From positions 1 through 33,631 of the forward strand of contig CANRSX010000049.1 of assembly GCA_947642555.1 (NCBI GenBank): a stretch of DNA of 33,631 bases. The letters run 5' to 3'. Under the pieces are notes generated by a model. The model was given only the letters and a program-made list of their open reading frames with translations, ran no database searches and was not told where the DNA came from. The stretch is from an uncultured Roseburia sp. Lineage in GTDB: Bacteria; Bacillota; Clostridia; Lachnospirales; Lachnospiraceae. The position numbers and the translations under genes were made by a program. Shown piece by piece: positions 5,985 to 13,906 of the stretch; positions within the stretch are counted from its first letter, which is position 1; each line of letters opens with the position of its first letter.

Positions 5985-6230
5985 TTGAGAGCTTTTTCAA
6001 ACATTTTAATAGCAGCCGGATGTATGGCGGCCCTTTGCGGGGCCTGCTGTATTGATTCGCCCGGCCCGTACAGCTACACGGCCGGTATCGCCTGCGTGAC
6101 CGGGCTGGCGATTGCCGGCGCCGGGTATCTGATCAGAGTTGCTGATGGCAGGATCCGCGATCGGCGGAAGTCTGATTTCTATACATACAGACATCGTGAA
6201 AAGTCTGATCTTGAGTATATCGATATTTAA
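5985..6230 (+). CDS. Small membrane protein (two TM segments)
   Basis: 81 residues with two hydrophobic helices, about 6-23 (NILIAAGCMAALCGACCI) and 30-50 (YTAGIACVTGLAIAGAGYLI), then a basic cytosolic tail (RIRDRRKSDFYTYRHREK). TTG start with GGGGAGG about 9 nt upstream. Unknown function; small membrane proteins in this place are often exclusion or lysis-control proteins, but no direct evidence supports that. Confidence 0.65.
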   Translation: MRAFSNILIAAGCMAALCGACCIDSPGPYSYTAGIACVTGLAIAGAGYLIRVADGRIRDRRKSDFYTYRHREKSDLEYIDI

Positions 6231-6257
6231 GCAGTCCGTTACGGACAGGAGGGATAT

Positions 6258-6629
6258 ATGCTGACATCAGACGAAATTTTGGAAAAGCTGTATAAAGGTG
6301 CGTCCGGATTCCGCACGGATGTCCGGATGCGGAGATACTCTAAGGCTGCCTATGCATATGAGGCGGCCAGGAATATCGCGTTGTTTATGGAACTGGACGA
6401 GGATCAGCTTACGGTCCTGTTCGGATCCCGGCAGGGAGAAGAACCGGTCATCGGACTGTACGAGGAAGACCTTGCGCTCAGAGCGCAGGAACAGTGTATT
6501 ATCCACAGTCAGACGATGCGGGAAATCACGATGGCAGAAAAAAGGTGGAGAGAAGAGGAATGGAGGAAAGGACTTGAACGACAGAATATTAAGGGCAAAA
6601 CGCTATCTGCGACAGCTGAAAGATCTTGA
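6258..6629 (+). CDS. Early phage protein, unknown (123 aa)
   Basis: ATG 6258 with CAGGAGGGATAT upstream. Helical, with a basic C-terminus (EKRWREEEWRKGLERQNIKGK). Residues 25-60 (RRYSKAAYAYEAARNIALFM) could be a short helical-hairpin domain. The last 56 nt overlap the start of the next gene in another frame, so the two are translationally coupled. Function unknown. Confidence 0.75.
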   Translation: MLTSDEILEKLYKGASGFRTDVRMRRYSKAAYAYEAARNIALFMELDEDQLTVLFGSRQGEEPVIGLYEEDLALRAQEQCIIHSQTMREITMAEKRWREEEWRKGLERQNIKGKTLSATAERS

Positions 6630-7050
6630 GGATGTCCTGCCTGCCATGCGGGCGGAGCTTGATGCTGCCCGGCAGAGATCCGTTTCCTGCGGCTCTCCGT
6701 CTGCCGGAACTGTATCATCCGGCCATACATCACCGGACAGGATCCCGGGTGCGCTGGCCAGTATCATGGAGCGGGAGGAGGAACTGCAGCGCAGGATCCG
6801 CGAATACGAGGCCGTGAAGACGACAGCGACCCGCCTGATCAACGAGATCCCTGATAACCGGTATAAGGCCGTGCTGTATCACTATTATCTGCGCGGGCGG
6901 ACACTGCAGGGGACAGCCGCCGTCCTGCACCGGTCCTACCAGAATGTGTGTCAGCTCCACGGCCGGGCGCTGGAGGCATTCGGGCGGCTGATGGAAGCAG
7001 AAGAATACTGGGATCCGCAGAAGTTCAAGAAACGGACGACGGAGGACTGA
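6574..7050 (+). CDS. Sigma-70 region 4-like phage regulator
   Basis: 158 residues from TTG 6574, which has GGAGGAAAGGAC just before it. The longer open frame from 6298 would run backward through the previous gene in an odd composition. The N-terminus is a coiled coil (5-35 and 62-92), joined by a Ser/Gly-rich linker. Residues 90-137 (EIPDNRYKAVLYHYYLRGRT, then AAVLHRSYQNVCQLHGRALE) match the region 4-like HTH of DUF1492/ArpU/RinA-type phage regulators. By family knowledge such proteins activate late promoters. Overlaps the preceding gene by 56 bp. Confidence 0.75.
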   Translation: MNDRILRAKRYLRQLKDLEDVLPAMRAELDAARQRSVSCGSPSAGTVSSGHTSPDRIPGALASIMEREEELQRRIREYEAVKTTATRLINEIPDNRYKAVLYHYYLRGRTLQGTAAVLHRSYQNVCQLHGRALEAFGRLMEAEEYWDPQKFKKRTTED

Positions 7051-7053
7051 CAT

Positions 7054-7536
7054 ATGAAGGAAGTGACGATTTACATATCCAGCACGATCCGGGGAACGCA
7101 GCGGCAGAACGGATTTATCGGCTATGTGCTGGAATATTATCCTCCGCACAGAAAATATCCTGAAACATTGTACGACTATGAGGCCGTTTATGACGTCAAC
7201 TGCAACCGCGCCATACTGGATGCCCTTCTGCGCGCCCTGGCACGACTGCGGGAGAAGTGCGTCCTGTCTGTTTATACGGAGTCGGGCTACCTCTATAACG
7301 GCTTCGGCGGCGACGCGCTGGTCAGTCGCTGGCAGTCAAACGGCTGGCGGACGGCGAAAAATACGGAAGTGAAGAACCGCGACAAGTGGGAGGAGCTGAT
7401 CCGGGCGTTCCAGGGGACGATTTACCGGTTTTACCTTAACGAGAGCAACGCCTATATTGTCAGACTGAACGCAGACCTGCAGATGCTCGCGCGCCATGAC
7501 ATCACACTGGAAGCGATGCGGAAAAAGCGAACATAA
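7054..7536 (+). CDS. RNase HI-fold protein lacking catalytic residues
   Basis: 160 residues aligning along almost the full length of RNase HI. EVTIYISSTIRG corresponds to VEIFTDGSCLG, CNRAILDAL to NRMELMAAI, SVYTESGYLYNG to LSTDSQYVRQG, and NGWRTAKNTEVKNRDKWEEL to [20 protein letters not shown]. The acidic active-site residues of E. coli (D10, E48, D70, D134) are replaced by S9, I54, E76 and probably Q143, and the His-containing HAGH loop is absent. It should bind nucleic acid but probably cannot cut it. ATG start with GGAGG 9 nt upstream and 3 nt after the upstream stop. It may be a structural replication factor; role unknown. Confidence 0.8.
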   Translation: MKEVTIYISSTIRGTQRQNGFIGYVLEYYPPHRKYPETLYDYEAVYDVNCNRAILDALLRALARLREKCVLSVYTESGYLYNGFGGDALVSRWQSNGWRTAKNTEVKNRDKWEELIRAFQGTIYRFYLNESNAYIVRLNADLQMLARHDITLEAMRKKRT

Positions 7537-7597
7537 TCCCGGCCGGCCGGATTTACATAGAGTCACCGTCAACTGGCACAGCAGAAAGGAGGTTTAC

Positions 7598-7999
7598 ATG
7601 GAAAGTATTCAGCTTGGAGAAATTGCGGGCGGAGCTCTGCAGGAGAAAATACAGCAGGCGCTCCAGGACGTTTTCCGCAACATGCAGGATCCCAACACAC
7701 CTTATAAAAGGATGCGCGAGATCACGGTCAAAATGAAGTTTGCTCAGAACGAGGAGCGGAATGACGTCAAATGCGAGATATCTGTGGAAAAGAAACTCGC
7801 ATCGTCCCGGCCTGTCGCAACAGCATTTTATGTGGAGACGGATCTGCGATCGGGAACCGTCGAATACGAGGAATACGGAGGCGGGCTCCGCGGGCAGATG
7901 AGCCTGTCGGACTTTCCGGGGATGGATCCGGGAGGCCATGCAGAGGCCGCGGCGGAAGAGAGCGCACCGATTGATTTCAAGGCAGCCCGGCAGGCATAG
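7598..7999 (+). CDS. Phage 'replication terminator'-type protein
   Basis: 133 residues from ATG 7598 with AAAGGAGG 6 nt upstream. It begins MESIQLGEIAGGALQEKIQQ and contains DPNTPYKRMREITVKMKF and NEERNDVKCEISVEKKLAS, blocks I recognise from prophage proteins commonly labelled replication terminator protein. The biochemical basis of that label is weak. The C-terminus is low complexity (GGHAEAAAEES). Likely acts in phage DNA replication with the next gene, because the pair recurs in this type of phage. Confidence 0.7.
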   Translation: MESIQLGEIAGGALQEKIQQALQDVFRNMQDPNTPYKRMREITVKMKFAQNEERNDVKCEISVEKKLASSRPVATAFYVETDLRSGTVEYEEYGGGLRGQMSLSDFPGMDPGGHAEAAAEESAPIDFKAARQA

Positions 8000-8026
8000 G
8001 CCGGGCAAAAGAGAAGGAGGATTATC

Positions 8027-8743
8027 ATGATTAAAGAAGCATTACAGTATGTTGTAAATCTGGCAGCACCGAATGTGCGGGAGATCAAAGGGGAGATGTG
8101 GGCGGACAGGGACCTGCACAGAATTACATATACCCCGTATGCGGACAGCATTAAGATGAGCACGCTTACCAGCCTTGTTGACTATATTCAGTCCGGCATT
8201 GATTCCATGAGCGACACGATGGTTATCCATATCGTGAGCCCGACCGAAGTGCGGCTGTTTTCGGAACTTGATGCAGAGCGCAGGCGGGAGGAACTTGTGG
8301 TTGTCAGGGCGCAGCTGCCGGAATTCCGGTTCGGAAGTTTTATGGATAATGAAACATTCTGCATTTCCGCTCAGGCGCTGTTCCATAATACGCCGGACAA
8401 AGCAAAAATTTTAACTTTTGCCGGGACTGCGGAGGAGGGAACCATCACATCCTACAGTGATGATGGTATCTCACAGAAAGCAACGGTGCAGTCCGGCATC
8501 ACGAGCCGGGAAACGAAGCTTGTACCGAATCCGGTAGCGCTGGCGCCGTATCGCACATTTCATGAAGTCGATCAGCCGCTCAGCAGCTTTATTTTCCGAA
8601 TGAGGTCAGACCGCGGCGTGGTGGAGTGCGCCCTGATCGAGGCGGACGGCGGAGCATGGAAGAACGAGGCCATGGAGAGCATCAGGGAGTATCTGACGGA
8701 TGCGCTGCGCGGGACGGAGGATCATTTTATCATTATCGCGTAG
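8027..8743 (+). CDS. Conserved phage early protein, unknown (238 aa)
   Basis: ATG 8027 with AGAAGGAGG 7 nt upstream. It begins MIKEALQYVVNLAAPNVREI and contains DLHRITYTPYADSIKMSTL. It is beta/alpha mixed with no signal peptide or membrane segment. The layout resembles phage proteins of the DUF2303-like type, but I cannot confirm the family. The place next to the replication-terminator-like and DUF4373 genes suggests a DNA-replication or recombination accessory. Confidence 0.75.
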   Translation: MIKEALQYVVNLAAPNVREIKGEMWADRDLHRITYTPYADSIKMSTLTSLVDYIQSGIDSMSDTMVIHIVSPTEVRLFSELDAERRREELVVVRAQLPEFRFGSFMDNETFCISAQALFHNTPDKAKILTFAGTAEEGTITSYSDDGISQKATVQSGITSRETKLVPNPVALAPYRTFHEVDQPLSSFIFRMRSDRGVVECALIEADGGAWKNEAMESIREYLTDALRGTEDHFIIIA

Positions 8744-8864
8744 ACGGAGCGGCAAAAGCGGAGCGTGTGCGTGCGGGTCTGCTTCGGAACAGATAGTATA
8801 TCACGAAAAATAAGGCCCGGGTTCGGCTTTCGGGAAGGATCCGGGCGGGAAGGAAAGTAAAAGC

Positions 8865-9821
8865 GTGTCAAGAGAGGGCATTCGTTACTTTTCTTTCGAC
8901 ACAGATTTCTTTCATACGGATAACAAAATTAAGCTTATCAAGAGTGAGTACGGTTCTAAGGGCGTGGTCATACTGATCCATACCCTGTGCGCCATATACT
9001 CCGATAAGGGCTATTACAAGCGCTGGACGGAGGACGACTGCTTCCTCGCGTCGGAAGATTTGGGCTGCGGCTGTTCCCCGGCGCTCATAGGCGAGGTGAT
9101 AAACAGGTGCATTAAACGTGGGATCTTTAACGAGACCGTTTTTAATGCGTCAGGAGTACTCACTTCCCACGGTATACAGATCCGGTTTCTCAGGGCCGCC
9201 GCCAAGCGGGACAAAATCGGGATCCTGAAACAGTATGCTTTGTTCGACGTCGAAGAGCTTCCGAAAGGCATGCGTAAGAAAATTGTCTTTTTTTCGGAAG
9301 ACGGTGATATTTGCGATAAAAAAAGTGCTGTTTCAGATAGAAAAGTAGCCGGCAATCCTATAAAGAAAGAAATTAAAGAAAGAAAAGATATTAATAATGT
9401 GCATCCTGACGGGATGCACGGGACAGATGCATCAGCAGAGCAGATCGAGGAGTTTTTCGAATCAGTCTGGAAACTGTATCCCATAAAACGGGGAAAAGGA
9501 CAGGTGTCTGCATCGAAGAAAAAGGTGCTGTACCGGATCGGGTTTGACCAGGTAAAACAATGCGTCGACAGGTACCTGCAGGACATGAGGACGATCGGCA
9601 GGGATCAGGAATACTGGCTGAACGGAAGTACATTTTTTAATTCAGGATACGCGGACTATCTTGACAAAAATTATGAGCCGGACAGGCGGGCGGCATCGTC
9701 CCAGGCGCAGAAAAATAAGTTCAACAATTTTGATCAGCGGAACTATGACTACGACCAGCTGGAACGGATGCTTCTGACGACGGATCCGGGGAGCCCCGGA
9801 GGTAACGGCGACAGAAAATGA
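8865..9821 (+). CDS. DUF4373-type phage replication initiator
   Basis: A 318-residue replisome organiser. Residues 1-120 carry the Lin1244/Lin1753-like N-terminal domain (YFSFDTDFFHTDNKIKLIKS, GVVILIHTLCAIYSDKGYY), a winged-helix DNA-binding unit. Residues about 150-205 are a charged linker. The C-terminus (FFESVWKLYPIKRGKGQ, then YLQDMRTIGRDQEYWLNGST) is the small helical domain that recruits the helicase loader in such proteins. GTG start with GGAAGGAAAG upstream. The linker DNA holds AT-rich 13-bp tandem repeats and a perfect hairpin (9361-9419), a possible origin, as in lambda O. Confidence 0.85.
   Translation: MSREGIRYFSFDTDFFHTDNKIKLIKSEYGSKGVVILIHTLCAIYSDKGYYKRWTEDDCFLASEDLGCGCSPALIGEVINRCIKRGIFNETVFNASGVLTSHGIQIRFLRAAAKRDKIGILKQYALFDVEELPKGMRKKIVFFSEDGDICDKKSAVSDRKVAGNPIKKEIKERKDINNVHPDGMHGTDASAEQIEEFFESVWKLYPIKRGKGQVSASKKKVLYRIGFDQVKQCVDRYLQDMRTIGRDQEYWLNGSTFFNSGYADYLDKNYEPDRRAASSQAQKNKFNNFDQRNYDYDQLERMLLTTDPGSPGGNGDRK
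9361..9419. other. Candidate phage replication origin inside the initiator gene
   Basis: Two adjacent near-copies of TAAAGAAAGAAA (9361-9372, 9374-9385) and AT-rich DNA to 9398. They are followed by an 8-bp perfect hairpin, GTGCATCC (9399-9406) / GGATGCAC (9412-9419), with a 5-nt loop. Caution: the repeats also encode a Lys/Glu linker, which alone could explain them. Confidence 0.4.
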
Positions 9822-9842
9822 TGGAAGGGAGGATATCAGGCG

Positions 9843-10169
9843 ATGGGATGGGCCGATAAAGAACTGAAAAAGTACAGGGTACACAGGGCGGCACAGGCCA
9901 TAATGAGAGATCCGCGCTATGTGGCAGCGCAGAAACAGGAACGGGACGAGGCTGTAAAACGGGCGCTGGATATGTTTCTTGTCGTCTCGGCCGCATATCT
10001 GCATGATCGCCTGGGATATGGCAGGACGCGGATCATACGGTACCTGGAATATGTCGACGAGCAGATGCAGTATCTCGAAGAGCTGCCTGACTATTTTGAG
10101 AGCATGAATGCAGCTATCCGGGAAGAGACCGGCGTGGACGTGATGAGACTGGAGGTGAGTGACAGGTGA
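9843..10169 (+). CDS. Phage early protein, unknown (108 aa)
   Basis: All-helical (ALDMFLVVSAAYLHDRLGYG then RYLEYVDEQMQYLEELPDYF), ending in an acidic tail. ATG 9843 with GGGAGGATATCAGGCG upstream. Its stop overlaps the GTG of the next gene (GTGA), so the two are translationally coupled. A gene of this shape often follows the replication initiator in related prophages; it might be a loader-like accessory. Function not known. Confidence 0.75.
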   Translation: MGWADKELKKYRVHRAAQAIMRDPRYVAAQKQERDEAVKRALDMFLVVSAAYLHDRLGYGRTRIIRYLEYVDEQMQYLEELPDYFESMNAAIREETGVDVMRLEVSDR

Positions 10170-10357
10170 GGTGGTGTAATGCGATGAATATGTGGATCAA
10201 AGACATGAAAGACAAGGATTTTAAACGGTGCGGGTGCGAGGGCAGATGCGAAGGCTGCTATAACGCAGCGGAAGTCGAGTCTGATCCGGCCGGCAGACCT
10301 GATTTTTCCGGCAGTTACCGGAGTTTTCTCGCGTCCAGGTTCGGACGGATTGTGTAG
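10166..10357 (+). CDS. Small Cys-rich phage protein, possible zinc knuckle
   Basis: 63 residues. CGCEGRCEGC (four Cys) in a short stretch suggests a metal-binding knuckle. GTG 10166 has GGAGGTGAGTG ten nt upstream and overlaps the previous stop; ATG 10184 is an alternative. C-terminal FSGSYRSFLASRFGRIV is basic. Function unknown. Confidence 0.6.
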   Translation: MRWCNAMNMWIKDMKDKDFKRCGCEGRCEGCYNAAEVESDPAGRPDFSGSYRSFLASRFGRIV

Positions 10358-10378
10358 GCGGGAAGGAGGTTACAGGCA

Positions 10379-10750
10379 GTGGAAACGGGGAAAAATCCGA
10401 GCGAGATCATAACGGATTTTCTTAATTTTTTAGAGGACGCGAAATCCAAGTACGAAGCTGCTTATTCCGATGTCGGCGAAGAGGATCGGAAGCTGCAGAC
10501 ATTTCTTCACGATATCGAGCTAGCGCCGAACAGGAACGAGCGGAACCGGATCTGCACAAGGCTCCAGCAGAGTCGTCGGGCAAGGCGGATGGCGAAGGAC
10601 CGGGCGAAGCTGTATGAGCACATCTGTAAGTTTTATACGGACAAGCAGAATCAGGTTCTGCTCAAAGCCCTGCGGAGGCTGCAGAATGAGCAGATCGCCG
10701 AAGAAAAGTATCTGTTCGGGCCGCGGGAGTTTAAGAACAGGGTGGAATAG
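10379..10750 (+). CDS. Phage early protein, unknown (123 aa)
   Basis: A largely coiled-coil, basic protein (EIITDFLNFLEDAKSKYEAA; RNRICTRLQQSRRARRMAKD). GTG 10379 with GGAAGGAGG about 10 nt upstream. No known domain. It resembles small helical proteins seen in this section of Clostridia prophages. Confidence 0.72.
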   Translation: METGKNPSEIITDFLNFLEDAKSKYEAAYSDVGEEDRKLQTFLHDIELAPNRNERNRICTRLQQSRRARRMAKDRAKLYEHICKFYTDKQNQVLLKALRRLQNEQIAEEKYLFGPREFKNRVE

Positions 10751-10759
10751 GAGGGACGG

Positions 10760-11146
10760 ATGAATTTACTGTGCAGAGCAAAGCGCAAAGACAACGGGGA
10801 GTGGGTGCAGGGATATTATGCTGGTTTTCTTGACTGTATTTTCGAGCCGGCATCCATGAGATTTATAGAAGTGCATACAGAGACAGTATGTCAGTTTTCA
10901 GGTGCAGAAGACGATAATGACGTGATGATTTTTGAAAACGACAGGGTGCGGATTGACGGAGAATGGACGGGACATGTGGAATGGAGCTTTCCGGATGCGG
11001 CATTTATAATCCGGCCAGATGATGATAATCACGATGCGTTGTATGTCGGACAGTGCGTCTGCGAGAAGATCATGGAGGTTATCGGGAATATTGCTGACAA
11101 TCCTGATCACGATGATGCGCGAAGACTGGAGGAGGTGGGCGTGTGA
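10760..11146 (+). CDS. YopX family protein
   Basis: 128 residues. It begins LLCRAKRKDNGEWVQGYYAG and has FENDRVRIDGEWTGHVEW, NIADNPDH and other landmarks of the YopX fold (SPbeta YopX; widespread in Firmicutes phages). Function of the family is not established. GGAGGGACGG sits before ATG 10760. The stop overlaps the GTG of the next gene. Confidence 0.85.
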   Translation: MNLLCRAKRKDNGEWVQGYYAGFLDCIFEPASMRFIEVHTETVCQFSGAEDDNDVMIFENDRVRIDGEWTGHVEWSFPDAAFIIRPDDDNHDALYVGQCVCEKIMEVIGNIADNPDHDDARRLEEVGV

Positions 11147-11682
11147 AATGTGAGGTCCAACAGAAGACCGGGACAGAACCAAAGGAAACGAAAGGACTTA
11201 AAGAGAAGCTCCGGTTACTCCATGCAGCTGAACAGCAGGTATCCAGAGAGAGCGAAAAACAGGTGATGATTGAACATGCCGTTAATCTCCGCCTGATGTG
11301 TGACTATGTTGTCAGCTGCTCATACGGGGATGTGGTGCTGATTATCTGTATGCTGCATGATTATATTAAGACGCTGGACGAGGTCAGAGGGGACGATATC
11401 CAGTACCAGGCATATTACCGGAAAAAGTTTGCGGAAATGGCTGCCAGGCTGGCGGAACAGATTGAGTATGATTATGATGCGGCCTTAGAAAAATGCCGGA
11501 AGAAACAGGAGAAGGAGAACAGAGATCAGGACATAGGAGATGATGGTCTGACCCATTTAATCAAAAGGGGTATCAGAGCGGCTGAAAAGAGAGGTGAGGG
11601 GCGCGGACAGAATGAAGATGGAAAACCTGAAAAAAGCGAACGAGACACAACGAAGGATGAAAAACCGGGAGGTGAAAAATGA
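11143..11682 (+). CDS. Phage early protein, unknown (179 aa)
   Basis: Helical, with a hydrophobic central stretch (DYVVSCSYGDVVLIICMLHD) too short and mixed to be a certain membrane helix, and a charged C-terminus. GTG 11143 follows GGAGGAGGTGGGC. The last about 24 residues are encoded by a stretch that, in another frame, copies the start of the gene at 12061: the tail (QNEDGKPEKSE) is a by-product of a cassette insertion. The last bases overlap the Lar-like gene's ATG. Confidence 0.7.
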   Translation: MKCEVQQKTGTEPKETKGLKEKLRLLHAAEQQVSRESEKQVMIEHAVNLRLMCDYVVSCSYGDVVLIICMLHDYIKTLDEVRGDDIQYQAYYRKKFAEMAARLAEQIEYDYDAALEKCRKKQEKENRDQDIGDDGLTHLIKRGIRAAEKRGEGRGQNEDGKPEKSERDTTKDEKPGGEK

Positions 11683-11692
11683 ACGCAACTAA
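11612..11692 (+). pseudogene. Duplicated 5' fragment of the gene at 12061
   Basis: In this frame the DNA reads MKMENLKKANETQRRM, then stops at 11690-11692. The complete gene at 12061 starts MKKENLKRANEIQRRM. DNA identity is about 39 of 48 bases between 11612-11659 and 12061-12108. It overlaps two real genes in other frames, so it is a leftover of recombination rather than a working gene. Confidence 0.6.
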
Positions 11693-12092
11693 CGAACAGA
11701 ATCTGAATCCATGTCCATTCTGCGGGAGTACGAAGATTGACATAGGAGTAGACATTATTAACGGACAGTATACGATCGGCTGTGAAGAATGCAGGGCATC
11801 CATAAGTTTCCCGTGGAAAGACGAAAAGGTAAGCACGGAGGCATGGAATCGCAGAACAGCCGGATGCGTTAGTGAGCAGATCACACCGCAAACAGACAGG
11901 CTTATCAGTGCGCTGCAGAGGAAATATCTGAAGGCAGCATGTAACAATGTGGGAGCGTGTGATTATCCCCACGAAATCGGGTGCTGTTATGACAAGGCAG
12001 TCCGTGAGTGCATAGAAACGGTTAAATCGGAATTTGATGCAGGAAGGAAGATATTGAAAAATGAAAAAGGAAAATCTGAAAAGAGCGAATGA
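11679..12092 (+). CDS. Lar-like restriction alleviation / zinc-ribbon protein
   Basis: 137 residues. The N-terminus has the Lar-type zinc ribbon: NPCPFCGS (Cys12, Cys15), then GCEECRA (Cys35, Cys38) and the terminal EAWNRR. By family knowledge (E. coli Rac Lar) such proteins blunt type I restriction and stimulate modification. The C-terminal extension (residues 60-137) has further Cys (NNVGACDYPHEIGCCYDKAV) and is not part of the usual Lar domain. GGGAGGTG lies before ATG 11679. The gene sits between two copies of a 48-bp repeat, so it was probably inserted as a cassette. Confidence 0.8.
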   Translation: MNATNEQNLNPCPFCGSTKIDIGVDIINGQYTIGCEECRASISFPWKDEKVSTEAWNRRTAGCVSEQITPQTDRLISALQRKYLKAACNNVGACDYPHEIGCCYDKAVRECIETVKSEFDAGRKILKNEKGKSEKSE

Positions 12093-12285
12093 GATACAGC
12101 GCAGAATGGATGAAATGGAAATGGCCAGTAAATGGCTGGAAGACAGAGACAGGCATGTGTATATAATCGCGCAGGGATGCACAATGGACGAATCTGTAAA
12201 GATCCCTGATGACTGCAGAAATTTTTTGTATGGTCTTTGTCTCGGAATACATGCAAGACTGGAAAAGGAATTTGAGGAATTATAA
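12061..12285 (+). CDS. Small phage protein, unknown (74 aa)
   Basis: Helical (MKKENLKRANEIQRRMDEME; FLYGLCLGIHARLEKEFEEL). ATG 12061 with AGGAAGGAAG upstream; overlaps the previous gene by 32 bp. Its first 48 bp are duplicated upstream at 11612-11659. Function unknown. Confidence 0.72.
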   Translation: MKKENLKRANEIQRRMDEMEMASKWLEDRDRHVYIIAQGCTMDESVKIPDDCRNFLYGLCLGIHARLEKEFEEL

Positions 12286-12287
12286 CA

Positions 12288-13094
12288 ATGAAAGCCATCA
12301 TGAAATATCCGGGAAGTAAGTGGTCGATTGCCCGATGGATCATAAATTTTTTTCCGGAACATCACAGCTACCTGGAGCCTTTTGCCGGAAGTCTTGCAGT
12401 GCTGATGAATAAACCGCGCAGCCATATTGAGACAGTGAATGATCTTGACGGGAATGTCGTCAACCTCTTCCGGTGGATCCGGGATGATCCCGAGAAGCTG
12501 GCACATGAGATATATTTCACACCATATTCCAGACAGGTTTATGAAAACGCTTTTGCATCTGAACCGGAGGAAAGTTTGGAAAAAGCAGTGAATTTTTACA
12601 TACGGCTCAATATGGGGCATGGTTTCCGGACAAATGGCGGGAAAGTGGGCTGGAAAAATGATGTGCAGGGGCGGGAGCGATCCTACGCATCACAGGACTG
12701 GTGTGATCTGCCGGGGAAAATCATGCAGGCGGCTGAACGGCTCCGGGGTGTACAGATCGACTGCCGTCCGGCAGTCGATCTGATTGAACGATTTAATTAT
12801 CCAAACGTGCTGATTTACGCAGACCCGCCCTATGTGCTTGACACCAGGCACGGGAAACAGTATAGGTACGAGCTCGACGACAAAGGACAGAATGATTTAC
12901 TGGACAGGCTGCTTGCGCATAAAGGGCCGGTGCTGTTATCCGGCTACGATAACGAGCTGTATAATGACCGGTTAAAGGGATGGCACAGGGAAGAAACAAC
13001 CTGTTATACACAGGTATGCAGTAAAAAACGGGAAATTTTGTGGATGAATTTTGATCCGGGCGGGCAGATGAGCCTGTTTCAAATCAGGGTTTAA
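12288..13094 (+). CDS. Dam-family DNA adenine methyltransferase (D12 class)
   Basis: A 268-residue N6-adenine methyltransferase. Motif X/I: KYPGSK (6-11) and EPFAGS (30-35). Motif II-III: NDLDGNVVNLFRW (51-63). Catalytic motif IV: ADPPY (178-182). It would transfer methyl from SAM to adenine; the target site cannot be read from sequence. GAGGAA upstream is a weak ribosome site. Probably protects phage DNA from host restriction alongside the C5 methyltransferase at 15419. The Lar-like gene lies just upstream, so three anti-restriction-type genes occur within 6 kb. Confidence 0.93.
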   Translation: MKAIMKYPGSKWSIARWIINFFPEHHSYLEPFAGSLAVLMNKPRSHIETVNDLDGNVVNLFRWIRDDPEKLAHEIYFTPYSRQVYENAFASEPEESLEKAVNFYIRLNMGHGFRTNGGKVGWKNDVQGRERSYASQDWCDLPGKIMQAAERLRGVQIDCRPAVDLIERFNYPNVLIYADPPYVLDTRHGKQYRYELDDKGQNDLLDRLLAHKGPVLLSGYDNELYNDRLKGWHREETTCYTQVCSKKREILWMNFDPGGQMSLFQIRV

Positions 13095-13119
13095 ACGATC
13101 AGAAGAAGGAGGAAAACCG

Positions 13120-13884
13120 TTGCAGGAAAGAATAAGACCGATCCTTTTTAACGGGACGATGGTCCGGGCCATAAGGGCAGGGGACAAGACAGAGACACGG
13201 CGGGCGGTAAAGTTGAAATACAGCAACACACATCACGAAATGCGCACGGACAAATATGGTACACGTTTAATTGAGATCCAGGACGACATAGAGGGAGAAA
13301 CTTACGGCAGAAATGCAGATGGAAGTACCTGGCATAAATTACGCGGGTACATAGAGCCAAAGCCGCAGTACCAGGAGGGGGACATCTTGTATATCAGGGA
13401 AACATGGGCCTTTATCCCCTGCATTGAGTGTCCGCACGAAGGATCGTGCCGCAGGTCTCCGGTCACGTATACTGACCGGCACATGACAGCAGAAGGATGC
13501 TTCCTTTATCGGGCAGATCATCCGCTCCCGGAGCGTATCGTGTGGAATCCATCAATCCACATGCCGCGGGAAGTCGCCAGGGAATGGGTGAGAGTTACCG
13601 ATGTCAGAGCGGAGCGCCTGCAGAGCATGACGGATAATGACTGTATACACGAGGGTATCCGGAAATGGACGAAAGACGGGAAACTCTTTAAATATTGCCA
13701 CGCAGACGCAGAAGGCGATGCGCCGGCCTGTGAATGGAAGGAATGCCCGCGGACGCCGAGGGGAGGTATGAAACAGGTATGGGATACAACCGTAAAAAAA
13801 TCAGAGATGGATCTGTACGGATGGGACGCAGATCCGTGGGTGTGGGTTTACAAATTTGAAAAATGTGAAAAGCCAGCTGAATAA
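13120..13884 (+). CDS. ASCH-like phage protein
   Basis: 254 residues. RPILFNGTMVRAIRAGDKTE and TRRAV at the N-terminus, YQEGDILYIRETWAFIP in the middle, then PSIHMPREVAREWVRVTDVR and DPWVWVYKFEKCE at the C-terminus match the ASCH-like family common in phages, a PUA-like RNA/nucleotide-binding fold. Its cellular role is not known. TTG start with AGAAGGAGG 9 nt upstream. Contains a Cys-rich insert (PCIECPHEGSCRRS) that may bind metal. Confidence 0.8.
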   Translation: MQERIRPILFNGTMVRAIRAGDKTETRRAVKLKYSNTHHEMRTDKYGTRLIEIQDDIEGETYGRNADGSTWHKLRGYIEPKPQYQEGDILYIRETWAFIPCIECPHEGSCRRSPVTYTDRHMTAEGCFLYRADHPLPERIVWNPSIHMPREVAREWVRVTDVRAERLQSMTDNDCIHEGIRKWTKDGKLFKYCHADAEGDAPACEWKECPRTPRGGMKQVWDTTVKKSEMDLYGWDADPWVWVYKFEKCEKPAE

Positions 13885-13906
13885 ATAATAAAAGGAATAC
13901 AAGAAG

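Noticed and set aside
11526..12620. 364-codon open frame on the - strand
   Set aside because: It runs antisense to four well supported + strand genes, has no ribosome site and has skewed composition (many Phe, Ser, Cys, Leu); a shadow frame.
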